A DNA stretch of 64,000 nt, taken from Candidatus Raymondbacteria bacterium RIFOXYA2_FULL_49_16 (GTDB lineage: Bacteria > Fibrobacterota > OXYB2-FULL-49-7 > XYB2-FULL-49-35). The notes below the pieces were generated by a model. That model was not told the DNA's origin and made no database searches. It was given only the letters and a program-made list of their open reading frames with translations. Every line of letters begins with the position of its first letter. Position 1 is the first letter of the stretch. The position numbers and the translations under genes are program-made. The stretch spans positions 1-64,000 of the forward strand of contig MFYT01000012.1 in assembly GCA_001789205.1 (NCBI GenBank), written 5' to 3'. Of the stretch, positions 23,776 to 32,352 are shown in pieces.

Positions 23776-24543
23776 ATGCGTTTGTGTGCGAGATTCCTCT
23801 GTTTGGTTGTTTGTGCCTGCACCGTCTCCTTTGCCGCAACACTTCCGGAAAAGCCTGCTGGCCCTGTGGCAGACTATGCCTCGCTTATAGACCCGGCCAC
23901 GGAACAGTCAATAACGGTTTTGGCTCACGCTTTGTGGGAGCAGGCAGGATTTGCGCTTGTTGTGGCAACAGTCCCATCCATTGGCGAAGAGACCATTGAC
24001 GAATACACCACCCGTCTGTACGAAGCGTGGGGCATTGGAAAAAAAGGCAAGGACGAGGGTGTGCTTGTTCTGCTTACGCTCAATCCAAAGCGCCGCGTGC
24101 GCATTGAAGTGGGGTATGGGTCAGAAGGATATCTCAACGATGCAAAGGCCGGCCGCCTTCTCGACCAGTATGGTATTCCCTTTTTTGCGAAGAACGATTA
24201 TAGCTCCGGCTTTGGTTCAGTGTGCGCTGCCATTGCCGACCTTGTTGCGCAGGAAAAAAACATTTCCCTGACACTGCCCGCCTCCTACCGGCAAACGCGC
24301 AGGTCGTCGGGCGATCAGCAGCCCATGTCGCCGTTGACAATGATAGTGCTTATCGGCATCCTGGCTTTGTTGCTTTCAACGCGGTTTGGCAGGGCCCTGC
24401 TTTTCTGGATTGTATTATCGAATCTTCTGGGCGGCGGACGGAGATCATCGGGCGGTTTTGGCGGAGGCTTTGGCGGTGGCGGTTTTGGTGGAGGTTTTGG
24501 CGGAGGCATGAGCGGCGGCGGCGGTGCAAGCCGCGGATTTTAG
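23776..24543 (+). CDS. TPM-domain (YgcG-like) secreted/membrane protein
   Basis: The 255-residue protein has a signal peptide (LCARFLCLVVCACTVSFAA), a TPM domain at ~28-165 (VADYASLIDPATEQSITVLA, WGIGKKGKDEGVLVLLTL, RVRIEVGYGSEGYL), one transmembrane segment (~190-215) and a Gly/Phe-rich tail (repeated GGGFGGG) ending in SRGF. TPM proteins occur next to LemA and are linked to membrane or photosystem repair; in bacteria the activity is unproven. LemA lies two genes downstream here, consistent with that association. The glycine-rich tail is usual for this family. Confidence 0.9.
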   Translation: MRLCARFLCLVVCACTVSFAATLPEKPAGPVADYASLIDPATEQSITVLAHALWEQAGFALVVATVPSIGEETIDEYTTRLYEAWGIGKKGKDEGVLVLLTLNPKRRVRIEVGYGSEGYLNDAKAGRLLDQYGIPFFAKNDYSSGFGSVCAAIADLVAQEKNISLTLPASYRQTRRSSGDQQPMSPLTMIVLIGILALLLSTRFGRALLFWIVLSNLLGGGRRSSGGFGGGFGGGGFGGGFGGGMSGGGGASRGF

Positions 24544-24562
24544 GAAAAGAGGAGGCATACAC

Positions 24563-25294
24563 GTGAACATACAAAATCCTGGTGAATTGGCTGCGGCAGC
24601 GGGACGCGATTTTCAGGAGTGCTATGGAGACGACCTAGTCTCCGTGGCATTGTACGGCAGCGCTGCTGGCGGTGACTTCAATGCCCGGCAGTCTGACATC
24701 AATCTGCTCATTGTGCTCAAGGCGCTTTCAGTGCCGCTATTGGAGAAATCAGCGGCAATCCAGAAAAAATGGATGGCAAAACGCTTTGCCAGGCCGCTTT
24801 TCATGGGAGAGGAATTCATCGCGCAGTCGCTCGATGTTTTTCCCATTGAATTCTGGAATATAAAGGCGTGTCACAAGTCAATTACAGGAAAGGACATCTT
24901 TTCTGCCATGCCCATTGCTTTGCGGCATCTGAGACTCCAGGCCGAGCGCGAGATAAAGGGCAAGCAGCTCCATCTGTACCAGCATTGGCTCCAGGCGCGG
25001 CAGTCAAAGAAAGAGGCTGCCCAGTTGGTTGCCGTGTCGTTGAAGGATTTTTCCCCGGTGTTCAGGGCCCTGCTCGCTCTTCGCAAAAAAGAGGTTCCTG
25101 GCGACCGTACCCTTCTGTTCAGCGCTGTTGAGCAGGAGTTTGGACTTGGTGACCAGCCCTTTTCGTCAATATCTACCGCAGTGAACGACAAGGATCCGGG
25201 AATGGTCGTGTCACTTTTTCCTGCGTATTTTGAAGGCGTGCGCCAGCTGGCGCGCATTATAGACAAGGAAGAACTTTCACAGGAGGTCATATGA
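24563..25294 (+). CDS. Nucleotidyltransferase-like protein with an altered catalytic motif
   Basis: A cytoplasmic protein of about 243 residues. The N-terminus has a nucleotidyltransferase pattern (VSVALYGSAAGGDF, then SDINLLIVL), but the expected second acid of the DxD/E motif is Asn (SDIN rather than SDID), so catalysis may be lost or changed. The rest is helical with no domain I recognise. I chose GTG because AGGAGG sits at proper distance; an earlier in-frame start would lie inside the TPM gene. It overlaps the lemA start as ATGA, so it is tied to the TPM-LemA unit. Confidence 0.72.
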   Translation: MNIQNPGELAAAAGRDFQECYGDDLVSVALYGSAAGGDFNARQSDINLLIVLKALSVPLLEKSAAIQKKWMAKRFARPLFMGEEFIAQSLDVFPIEFWNIKACHKSITGKDIFSAMPIALRHLRLQAEREIKGKQLHLYQHWLQARQSKKEAAQLVAVSLKDFSPVFRALLALRKKEVPGDRTLLFSAVEQEFGLGDQPFSSISTAVNDKDPGMVVSLFPAYFEGVRQLARIIDKEELSQEVI

Positions 25295-25869
25295 ACAATA
25301 GAGGCTCAACAAAAATCACTCTGCTTATCGTGCTTGGCGTTCTCGTGGTGCTCGGAATCGCCCTGGTCAGCTGGTATGTGGGTATCCGCAACAAGCTTGT
25401 GGAACTGAACGAGGGCACGAAAACCGCCTGGTCAAACGTCGAAAACCAGTTGCAGCGCCGTTTTGACCTGATACCGAACCTTGTCGAAACAGTAAAAGGA
25501 TACGCCGGGCACGAGGAAAAAGTGCTTGTCGAGGTAACGCAGGCTCGCGCCAGCGTGGGCGGTGCCACAACACAGTCCGACAAAATCGCGGCGAACAACA
25601 ACCTGACGTCAGCCCTGGGCAGGCTCATGGTGGTTGTCGAGAAGTATCCTGACCTCAAGGCAAACACCAATTTCCTTGCGCTGCAGGACGAACTGGCAGG
25701 TACCGAAAACCGGATCAGCGTGGAACGCAGGCGCTACAACGATGCTGCGCGCCAGTTCAACACCATTATCCAGAAGATACCGTACAGCTTTTTTGCCGCC
25801 GGATACGAGAAGGCGCCCTATTTCGAGGCAGCCGAAGGCAGCAAGGAAGCACCCAAAGTGAAGTTCTGA
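25291..25869 (+). CDS. lemA: LemA family membrane protein
   Basis: The 192-residue protein has an N-terminal transmembrane helix (LLIVLGVLVVLGIALVSWYV) and the LemA signature: YNKLVxL-type helix (GIRNKLVELNEGTKTAWSNV), ENQLQRRFDLIPNLVETVKG, and a C-terminal RRRYNDAARQFNTIIQKIPY followed by FFAAGYEKAPYF. Length is normal. LemA is an envelope protein of unknown biochemical function and commonly pairs with TPM proteins, as here. It is translationally coupled to the preceding nucleotidyltransferase-like gene through an ATGA overlap. Confidence 0.95.
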   Translation: MNNRGSTKITLLIVLGVLVVLGIALVSWYVGIRNKLVELNEGTKTAWSNVENQLQRRFDLIPNLVETVKGYAGHEEKVLVEVTQARASVGGATTQSDKIAANNNLTSALGRLMVVVEKYPDLKANTNFLALQDELAGTENRISVERRRYNDAARQFNTIIQKIPYSFFAAGYEKAPYFEAAEGSKEAPKVKF

Positions 25870-25946
25870 TATCGTTTTGACTCGTTGCTGGCCATTAAAG
25901 TATTTTCTCATATTATCCGGTCCATACATCATCTAAGGAGACGTGC

Positions 25947-27443
25947 GTGAGCGAATTAGAGAACCAGATGCAGGTGCGCATCGACAAACTTAAAAAAATT
26001 CGTGAATTGGGGATAAACCCATATCCTTATTCATTCAAGCGCACGCATACCATCGACCAGCTACATGCGAATTTTCAGCCTTTGTCTGAAAAAGAGGAGA
26101 CCATCAGCATCTGCGGCAGGCTCGTCGCTTTCAGACGTCAGGGAAAGACCGCCTTTGCCAACATCAAGGACACGGGCGGAAAAATACAGATCTACTGCCG
26201 CCAAGATGGCATTGGTGAAAAGGCCTACGAGGTCTTCAAGCTCCTCGACTACGGCGACTTTATCGGCGTCACTGGCAAGGCCTTTTCCACGCACACGGGC
26301 GAACCCTCGGTCTTGGTGCAGCAGTTCGAGCTTTTGTCAAAGGCCATTCGGCCCCTGCCCATTCCCAAGGAAAAGATGGGTGAGAACGGCCAGAAGGTGG
26401 TGTATGACGAATTCAAGGACCTCGAACTTCGCTCGCGCATGCGTGCGGTGGACCTGGCGCTCAACGACCCCACCATGGAGCTGTTCAAGAAACGGACGAA
26501 GATTATCCAGACCGTGAGGGGCTACCTTATCGACCATGGCTATATGGAGGTAGAGACTCCCACGCTCCAGTCTGTTTACGGCGGCGCTTCTGCCCGGCCC
26601 TTCATCACCCATCACAACGCGCTCAACCTCGACCTGTACCTGCGCATTTCCAATGAATTGTACCTGAAACGGCTGGTGGTGGGCGGCATGGAAAGGGTTT
26701 TCGAGTTCGTGAAGGATTTCCGCAACGAAGGCATAGACAGCACACACAATCCCGAGTTTACGCAGGTCGAATTCTACGAAGCGTACGCCGATTATAACGG
26801 CATGATGGAACATTTTGAGAACATCTATTCATCGGCGTGCCAGGCAATAAACGGGACAATGAAAATCTCCTTTGGCGGCAAAGAAATCGACCTTACCCCT
26901 CCGTGGGAGCGGCTCACCATGTACGAGGCCTTGCAAAAATACGCGAATATCGACATTACGGCGCTCTGCGACGACGAGATCAAGGCACTCCTGAAAAAAC
27001 ACGCCATCGAACCAAAAGGCGCCTATGTGCGCGGGCTGGCCGTGGCAGCGCTTTTCGAGGCCCTGTGCGAAGACAAGCTGGTGCAGCCTGTGTTTATCAT
27101 TGACCACCCGCGCGAGACAACGCCCCTGTGCAAGCCGTGCCGCAACGATCCCACACTGGTCGAACGGTTCGAGCCGTACATCAACTGCTGGGAAGTTGGC
27201 AATGCCTACAGCGAGTTGAACGATCCCGTGCTCCAAAAGCAGCTGCTGCAAGAACAGGTGGAACGGGGCAGGGGCGGCGAAGAGGAAACGCACCCCATGG
27301 ACGATGACTTTGTACGCTCCCTCGAGTTCGGCATGCCGCCCACGGGCGGCGTGGGCATTGGCGTGGACCGCATGGTCATGCTGCTAACCAATACCCAAAA
27401 CATCCGCGACATCATCCTTTTTCCCCTCATGAAACCGGAATAG
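25947..27443 (+). CDS. lysS: Lysyl-tRNA synthetase, class II
   Basis: It attaches lysine to tRNA-Lys in the cytoplasm. The 498-residue protein has an N-terminal OB-fold (SICGRLVAFRRQGKTAFANI), motif 1 (VETPTLQSVYGGASARPF), motif 2 (FEFVKDFRNEGIDSTHNPEF) and motif 3 (GGVGIGVDRMVMLL). The GTG start is preceded by TAAGGAG. It heads a very tight run of genes: lolC begins four bases after its stop. Confidence 0.97.
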   Translation: MSELENQMQVRIDKLKKIRELGINPYPYSFKRTHTIDQLHANFQPLSEKEETISICGRLVAFRRQGKTAFANIKDTGGKIQIYCRQDGIGEKAYEVFKLLDYGDFIGVTGKAFSTHTGEPSVLVQQFELLSKAIRPLPIPKEKMGENGQKVVYDEFKDLELRSRMRAVDLALNDPTMELFKKRTKIIQTVRGYLIDHGYMEVETPTLQSVYGGASARPFITHHNALNLDLYLRISNELYLKRLVVGGMERVFEFVKDFRNEGIDSTHNPEFTQVEFYEAYADYNGMMEHFENIYSSACQAINGTMKISFGGKEIDLTPPWERLTMYEALQKYANIDITALCDDEIKALLKKHAIEPKGAYVRGLAVAALFEALCEDKLVQPVFIIDHPRETTPLCKPCRNDPTLVERFEPYINCWEVGNAYSELNDPVLQKQLLQEQVERGRGGEEETHPMDDDFVRSLEFGMPPTGGVGIGVDRMVMLLTNTQNIRDIILFPLMKPE

Positions 27444-27447
27444 GGCA

Positions 27448-28686
27448 ATGGCGTTCGAATATTTCATCGCCCGCAGGTATCTCTGGGGAAAAAAGAAGCA
27501 GAGCTTCATTTCCACCATCCTGGCCATTTCAATTGTGGGCGTCTTTTTAGGCACCACGGTGCTTATTGTCACGCTTTCCATTATGAATGGGTTTGAGCGT
27601 GAGGTAAAGGAACGCATCGTGGGGTCCTTTGCCCATATCAAGGTCATGATGTATCACCACGACCCCATTCTCAACCCCGATTCACTCGCGGCTGCGGTAC
27701 TGCTCGATAAGGAAGTTATTGCAGTTGCGCCGCTCATTGAGGACAAAATAGGCATTTCGTCGAAGGAAGTGACCGATGGCATCATCCTGCACGGCATTGA
27801 CCCGGTCCGCGAGGCAACGGTAACTGATTTCGAGAAAAACATCAAGTTTGGGAACCTCGCATTTGATAGCGCCCAATCAATAAAGGGGCGGTCAAACCCG
27901 GGTATTGTGCTGGGATCGTATGTGGCCGACAAGCTGCGCGTGGGGCCCGGTGACGAAGTCATTGTCATGTCCCTGCGCGGCGAAGAGGATGCGCTGGCAG
28001 GCATTATGCCGAAAATGAAACGGCTCACGGTCTGCGCTATTTATGAATCGGGCATGTATGAGTACGACGCCAATTTTTCCTTTGCGTCGCTTGCCGTTGC
28101 CCAGGACCTGTTCGGCGTACAGGGCGTCTCCTCGCTTCAGCTCAAAGTGGCTGACGCGGGAACAGCGGACCGTATTGCCGCCCAGGTGCAGGACCGGCTG
28201 GGATATCCCTATTACTGCATCGACTGGATGAAACAGTACCGCACGCTCATCAAATGGATGAACACGGAGAAATTCATCGCCTTCATTGTCATCAGCATGA
28301 TCATCATGGTGGCCATTTTCAATATCATCAGCTCCCTGCTTATGGTCATTATGGAAAAGACCGGTGAAATAGGCATTCTGCTCTCCATGGGCGCAACACC
28401 CGGGAGTATTCGCCGTATCTTTCTTTTAAACGGCCTCTTTGTGGGCTTTGTAGGAACCATTACAGGAACCGCCGCGGGCCTTTGCATCTGTTTTATCCAG
28501 ATGAAATTCAATCTCATCAAACTTCCCGGCGATGTTTACTTCATCGATTCCCTGCCCATGATTGTCCAGTGGATCGACGCTGCCGCGGTCGTGATTGCGG
28601 CAAACCTTCTCTGCGTTGCCTTTTCCTTTTACCCGGCATACAAGGCGTCTCGTCTGCGGCCGGTTGACGCACTGATCTACAAATGA
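27448..28686 (+). CDS. lolC: Lipoprotein-releasing ABC transporter permease
   Basis: The inner-membrane permease of the LolCDE-type system, which extracts mature lipoproteins for transfer to the outer membrane. The 412-residue protein has the N-terminal signature (FEYFIARRYL, then ISTILAISIVGVFLGTTVLI), one N-terminal helix, a large periplasmic domain (residues ~50-270) and three C-terminal helices, with the FtsX-type GEIGILLSMGATPGSIRRIF loop. Only one permease gene is present, so a homodimer (LolF-like arrangement) is likely. It overlaps lolD by ATGA. Confidence 0.92.
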   Translation: MAFEYFIARRYLWGKKKQSFISTILAISIVGVFLGTTVLIVTLSIMNGFEREVKERIVGSFAHIKVMMYHHDPILNPDSLAAAVLLDKEVIAVAPLIEDKIGISSKEVTDGIILHGIDPVREATVTDFEKNIKFGNLAFDSAQSIKGRSNPGIVLGSYVADKLRVGPGDEVIVMSLRGEEDALAGIMPKMKRLTVCAIYESGMYEYDANFSFASLAVAQDLFGVQGVSSLQLKVADAGTADRIAAQVQDRLGYPYYCIDWMKQYRTLIKWMNTEKFIAFIVISMIIMVAIFNIISSLLMVIMEKTGEIGILLSMGATPGSIRRIFLLNGLFVGFVGTITGTAAGLCICFIQMKFNLIKLPGDVYFIDSLPMIVQWIDAAAVVIAANLLCVAFSFYPAYKASRLRPVDALIYK

Positions 28687-29381
28687 GTACGCCCATGGAA
28701 AACGGCCCTGTTCTGCGCGCGGAAGAACTCCGCAAGTCGTACCGCGAAGGCGCCTCGCGTCTCGAGGTGCTCAAAGGAGCGTCGCTTTCCCTGCGGCAAG
28801 GCGAGATGGTGGCGCTGGTGGGAGAATCGGGATCGGGCAAGACGACCCTGCTCAATCTGCTCGGATCGCTTGACAAACCAGATAGTGGATTGGTACATTT
28901 TATCAATACCGAGATCACCGGCCTTGCGGTGAACGAATTGGCGTCATTCCGGAGCAGGCACATCGGTTTTCTCTTCCAGTTCCACTACCTGCTGGCCGAT
29001 TTCACCGCGCTTGAAAATGTGATTATTCCCGGCCTTATTGCCGGGAAGGACCGCGACGGGCTCTTGCGGAAGGGCAGCGGCCTGCTCAAGCAGGTGGGGC
29101 TGGCCGACCGCCTGCACCACTGCCCGGCCGAACTCTCGGGCGGGGAACAGCAGCGCGTTGCCGCTGTGCGGGCCATTATCAACGACCCGCTGGCGGTGCT
29201 TGCCGACGAGCCCGCGGGCAATCTAGACGAAAGAAACAGCGCGCTGCTCATCGACATGCTCTTCGACCTGCGCAGCGAACGGGACCAGACTTTCCTCATT
29301 GCGACGCACAGCAGGTCGCTGGCCGAGCGGTGCGACCGGATACTATATCTGAAAAACGGAACAATAGGAGACACGCCATGA
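28683..29381 (+). CDS. lolD: Lipoprotein-releasing ABC transporter ATP-binding protein
   Basis: The cytoplasmic ATPase that powers the adjacent permease. The 232-residue protein has Walker A (GESGSGKTTLLNLLG, ~44-58), a Q-loop region (GFLFQFHYLL), the ABC signature (LSGGEQQRVAAVRAI) and Walker B (VLADEPAGNLD), then the switch histidine (IATHSRSLA). It overlaps lolC upstream and mcsA downstream, so all are translated from one message. Confidence 0.94.
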   Translation: MSTPMENGPVLRAEELRKSYREGASRLEVLKGASLSLRQGEMVALVGESGSGKTTLLNLLGSLDKPDSGLVHFINTEITGLAVNELASFRSRHIGFLFQFHYLLADFTALENVIIPGLIAGKDRDGLLRKGSGLLKQVGLADRLHHCPAELSGGEQQRVAAVRAIINDPLAVLADEPAGNLDERNSALLIDMLFDLRSERDQTFLIATHSRSLAERCDRILYLKNGTIGDTP

Positions 29382-29875
29382 TGTGCGAAGACTGCAAGAG
29401 CAACACCGCGATCGTCCATTTTACCCAGATCATCAACAACAACAAGACCGTGCTCAATCTCTGCAAGGCCTGCGCTGAAAAACGGGGATTCACTGAGGTC
29501 ACCGGCGCCACGCCTCACTCCTTCGGCGTGCAGAGTTTGGTTTCAAAAATCGCCAACGAGTATGAGGAGGAGACCAACGCTCTTTCCTGCGCGCGCTGCG
29601 GTCAGACGTATGTTGACTTCAAGCAGACCGGCAAATTAGGGTGCGGCGACTGCTACACCACCTTTGGGCCGCGGTTCGAAGACCTGCTGCGAAAAATACA
29701 CGGGTCAACCACCCATATTGGGAAAATGCCCCTCAATATTTCGCCCGCGGTCAGCCAAGGCCGCCAGGTGGACGGACTCCGCAACGAGATGCGGCTTGCC
29801 ATAGAACTCGAGGACTTCGAGAAGGCCGCGCGTCTGCGCGACCAGATCAAACAGATGGAGCAGACGCATGGTTGA
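29378..29875 (+). CDS. mcsA: McsA, activator of the protein-arginine kinase
   Basis: A cytoplasmic protein of about 165 residues with two pairs of zinc-binding cysteines (CEDC with CKAC; CARC with CGDC) and a C-terminal UvrB/UvrC-type helical hairpin (LRNEMRLAIELEDFEKAARL). In Bacillus, McsA activates the arginine kinase McsB within the protein quality-control system with ClpC. The ATG follows TAGGAGA and overlaps the lolD stop. The next gene, mcsB, overlaps its end by 8 bases, so the functional pair is intact. Neither ctsR nor clpC is nearby. Confidence 0.93.
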   Translation: MMCEDCKSNTAIVHFTQIINNNKTVLNLCKACAEKRGFTEVTGATPHSFGVQSLVSKIANEYEEETNALSCARCGQTYVDFKQTGKLGCGDCYTTFGPRFEDLLRKIHGSTTHIGKMPLNISPAVSQGRQVDGLRNEMRLAIELEDFEKAARLRDQIKQMEQTHG

Positions 29876-30938
29876 CTTTGAAAGCCTTATCGCCCATCAC
29901 GCGGCATGGCTCGATGGCTCGGGACCCGAGTCCGGAGTGGTCCTTTCCAGCCGCATCCGCCTTGCCCGTAACGTGCACGAATTCCCTTTTGTCCACCGCG
30001 CCTCCAAAAAGTCGGGCGAGGCGGTCTATGCCATGGTGCGCGACGAGGCGCTCAAGAGCCAGCAGTGCGCGCCGGCCTTTTCCGCTGACATGGACGAACT
30101 CTCGCCCCTCGACCGCCGCATCCTGGTCGAACGCCACCTTATCAGCCCCGATTTCGAAAGGGCCGCGTGGAAACGCGGGGTCATAGCTAGTACGGACGAG
30201 CACCTGTCGGTCATGATCAATGAGGAGGACCACCTCAGGCTCCAAGCCATGGTTTCCGGGTTCGACACGGGCCGCGCATGGGAAATACTCAACAAACTCG
30301 ACACAGACCTTTCGGGCAGGCTGGCGTACGCCTTTTCCGAGAAATACGGCTTTCTCACGGCCTGTCCCACCAACGTGGGCACGGGCATCCGCGTCTCAGC
30401 GCTCATCCATCTGCCCGCCCTGGTAATCACCAAGGACATTGACGAAACACTCAAGGGCATCACCCAGATCGGGCTTTCGGTACGGGGATTTTATGGTGAG
30501 GGCACCGAGGTCCTGGGCAACCTCTTCCAGATTTCAAACCACACCACACTTGGCAAGACCGAGGAGGAGATCATTCAGACCATCAACAGCGCCATTGCCC
30601 AGCTCATCCGGTTCGAAAAACGCGCGTGCGAAACCCTGCTCAAGGACGCCAAGGCGCACATTGAGGACAAAATCTGGCGCGCCTATGGCATCCTCAACAA
30701 CGCGCGGCTGCTTACCAGCAACGAATTCATGAGTCTCAGCTCCGCGCTGCGCATGGGCATCATGCTGGGCATTATCACCAATATCTCTTTTACGTCGCTC
30801 AATCAGCTCATGATCCTCGTGCAGCCAGCGCATCTGCAGAAGTTTCTCAAACACGAGATGGAGGCGGGCGAGCGCGACTTTTTCAGGGCCAACATTGTCA
30901 GGGAACATTTGTCAATGAGCAAGAAGGGAAATGCGTAA
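29868..30938 (+). CDS. mcsB: Protein-arginine kinase
   Basis: A guanidino-kinase-fold enzyme that phosphorylates arginine residues of proteins, marking them for ClpC-type proteases in Firmicutes. The 356-residue protein has the nucleotide-binding VVLSSRIRLARNVHEFPF, the INEEDHLRLQAM segment, and TACPTNVGTGIRVSALIHLP followed by the GFYGEGTEV loop, all typical of McsB. Length is normal. It overlaps mcsA and shares one base (TAATG) with the next gene. Its operon with lysS and lolCD is unusual and may tie it to envelope or translation stress, which is inference. Confidence 0.95.
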   Translation: MVDFESLIAHHAAWLDGSGPESGVVLSSRIRLARNVHEFPFVHRASKKSGEAVYAMVRDEALKSQQCAPAFSADMDELSPLDRRILVERHLISPDFERAAWKRGVIASTDEHLSVMINEEDHLRLQAMVSGFDTGRAWEILNKLDTDLSGRLAYAFSEKYGFLTACPTNVGTGIRVSALIHLPALVITKDIDETLKGITQIGLSVRGFYGEGTEVLGNLFQISNHTTLGKTEEEIIQTINSAIAQLIRFEKRACETLLKDAKAHIEDKIWRAYGILNNARLLTSNEFMSLSSALRMGIMLGIITNISFTSLNQLMILVQPAHLQKFLKHEMEAGERDFFRANIVREHLSMSKKGNA

Positions 30939-31642
30939 TGCGGAGAAGAAACGAGGATCAAGGATCGAGGATCGAGACTGCTCTGATATTTTCCTGGCGT
31001 ATGCTTACTACCGTCTGTCACCCGCCTCACGTCTCGTTCCTCGTGCCTCGTTTCTCGATCCTCGCCCCTTTCATTTTGCTATTCTTGTCTCTCCCCCTTT
31101 TCTCCGCCGACATCCCCGACAACTACAACGGGCTTGCCTTTGGGTCAACAGTGAAACAGCTGCAAGCCGCCTATCCTCCCTCAGAGGCCTACAAATGCTC
31201 GCTCAATTTCAACAGCGCCGAATCATCGGGCGATATCGACGTCTATACGCTTTTTTTCCGCAAAGGGTATGTTGAAAAGGCGAAGTTTTATTTCCTGAAG
31301 AACCAGCTGGCCATGGTGATCGAGCAGTCGTATCCGGGCGCGGAAATCAGCGTGCAGATATACAAGCGGATGACTGCGCGGTATGGCCAGTTTGCGGGCA
31401 GGGGCAGCGCCTCTTGGAAACGGAGGGCCGATTACCTTGTCATGATCAACCACCACGCGGAGAACGAGGTCACTGCGGTCTCCTATCTCTATACGCCCCT
31501 GGCCGATTCCTTGCGCGAGCGGACCAATTACATCAGATCAGATGAAGAACGTGCCATAGACCGGCAGATTCGTGAGGTCAGGTCAGAAATCGACTCTCTC
31601 TCCATCCGTCCCGATTCCCTGCCACCGGGAAAGAAGCAATGA
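30938..31642 (+). CDS. Secreted protein of unknown function
   Basis: I recognise no family. After a signal-peptide-like hydrophobic stretch (FILLFLSLPLFSA) the mature part begins DIPDNYNGLAFGSTVKQLQA and contains alternating strands with a C-terminal charged helix (IDRQIREVRSEIDSL). The first ATG overlaps the mcsB stop (TAATG) and would encode a long, odd, basic leader drawn largely from a palindromic repeat. A GTG near 31043 gives a normal signal peptide and a 199-residue product. I list the coupled start but consider the GTG plausible. It ends the lysS-lolCD-mcsAB operon. Confidence 0.6.
   Translation: MRRRNEDQGSRIETALIFSWRMLTTVCHPPHVSFLVPRFSILAPFILLFLSLPLFSADIPDNYNGLAFGSTVKQLQAAYPPSEAYKCSLNFNSAESSGDIDVYTLFFRKGYVEKAKFYFLKNQLAMVIEQSYPGAEISVQIYKRMTARYGQFAGRGSASWKRRADYLVMINHHAENEVTAVSYLYTPLADSLRERTNYIRSDEERAIDRQIREVRSEIDSLSIRPDSLPPGKKQ
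30951..31064. repeat. Imperfect inverted repeat of GAGGATC/GATCCTC units inside a coding region
   Basis: The left arm (30951-30978) is made of GAGGATCAAGGATCGAGGAT units; the right arm (31031-31064) holds CTCGTTCCTCGTGCCTCGTT followed by TCTCGATCCTCG. The ends pair as GAGAC with GTCTC. The element covers the presumed N-terminal codons of the secreted protein after mcsB. It looks like a palindromic repeat inserted between, or into, two coupled genes. Confidence 0.6.
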
Positions 31643-31739
31643 ACCTGTGTCTGCCGCCGCTTTTTTGTTTTTAGCGTTTCTTTTTCTGGGGTGGGGGTAT
31701 ACTAGAAGAACAAGGAGATGCGCTGATAAAATAACGGTT

Positions 31740-32132
31740 TCAAAGGGCGAATTTCAGGGGAAAATGCGCTGCGCAATGGATGAAATCCCTGTCGTTGTGA
31801 AGCAGGCGGACATCGTGCTCCAGGCAAACAGCCGCGATGACGCAATCAACAGCATTCCTGATTGTCAGCCCCTTTTTTCTTAGCGTGCGGTAGATCACGG
31901 CGCCTTTTTCGAATGTTTCCTTGTGCAGGGGAAAAAAGATGAGCCCGTTCAGCAGCGCCCGTGTTCGCGCGTATTCCCTGTCATCCCTGATTCCCTGAAG
32001 CACCTCGGCATATACGATGCCGCAGATGCAGATATCCGCCTCTTCGCGTATCAGCTTCTCAAACAGGGCCGTCTGTTTGGTCGGTCTGTTTTTAAACCAG
32101 TCTATCCAAACTGTTGAGTCGACAAGGGTCAT
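31740..32132 (-). CDS. vapC: VapC-type PIN-domain toxin ribonuclease
   Basis: The toxin of a type II toxin-antitoxin pair; PIN ribonucleases of this class cleave specific cellular RNAs, often tRNA. The 130-residue protein has the ordered acidic residues of the PIN site: VDSTVWIDWF near the start, YAEVLQG in the middle, and RNAVDCVIAAVC with LHNDRDF near the end. It overlaps the vapB stop by ATGA. Confidence 0.92.
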   Translation of the reverse strand: MTLVDSTVWIDWFKNRPTKQTALFEKLIREEADICICGIVYAEVLQGIRDDREYARTRALLNGLIFFPLHKETFEKGAVIYRTLRKKGLTIRNAVDCVIAAVCLEHDVRLLHNDRDFIHCAAHFPLKFAL

Positions 32133-32335
32133 TGGGCGATCCGCGACCTACGCATACGCGACAGGTCTCCGTCCCAATGGATGGCGCCTCGCAATGCGAT
32201 GAGGTCTTTTACCCTTTCTCGTTTTACCACTTCCTGGAGCGCGAAATCCACGAGTGCCCGCCGTGTCTTCAGACCGGTCGCCCGAAGCCCGCGTTTCACC
32301 AGGTTTTCGTCAATGACGATGTTGGTCCGTTTCAT
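32129..32335 (-). CDS. vapB: VapB-type antitoxin
   Basis: A 68-residue ribbon-helix-helix-like antitoxin (MKRTNIVIDENLVKRGLRAT, then LVDFALQEVVKRE) with a C-terminal tail expected to block the VapC active site. It is encoded directly before vapC with a 4-base overlap. A symmetric site upstream probably binds the VapBC complex for autoregulation. Confidence 0.9.
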   Translation of the reverse strand: MKRTNIVIDENLVKRGLRATGLKTRRALVDFALQEVVKRERVKDLIALRGAIHWDGDLSRMRRSRIAQ

Positions 32336-32352
32336 TGTGTTCTCCTAGTGTT

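Noticed and set aside
24430-24540. Short repeated GGTGGCGGTTTT-like units as a possible CRISPR or minisatellite
   Set aside because: They encode the glycine-rich tail of the TPM protein, are not evenly spaced and have no spacers.
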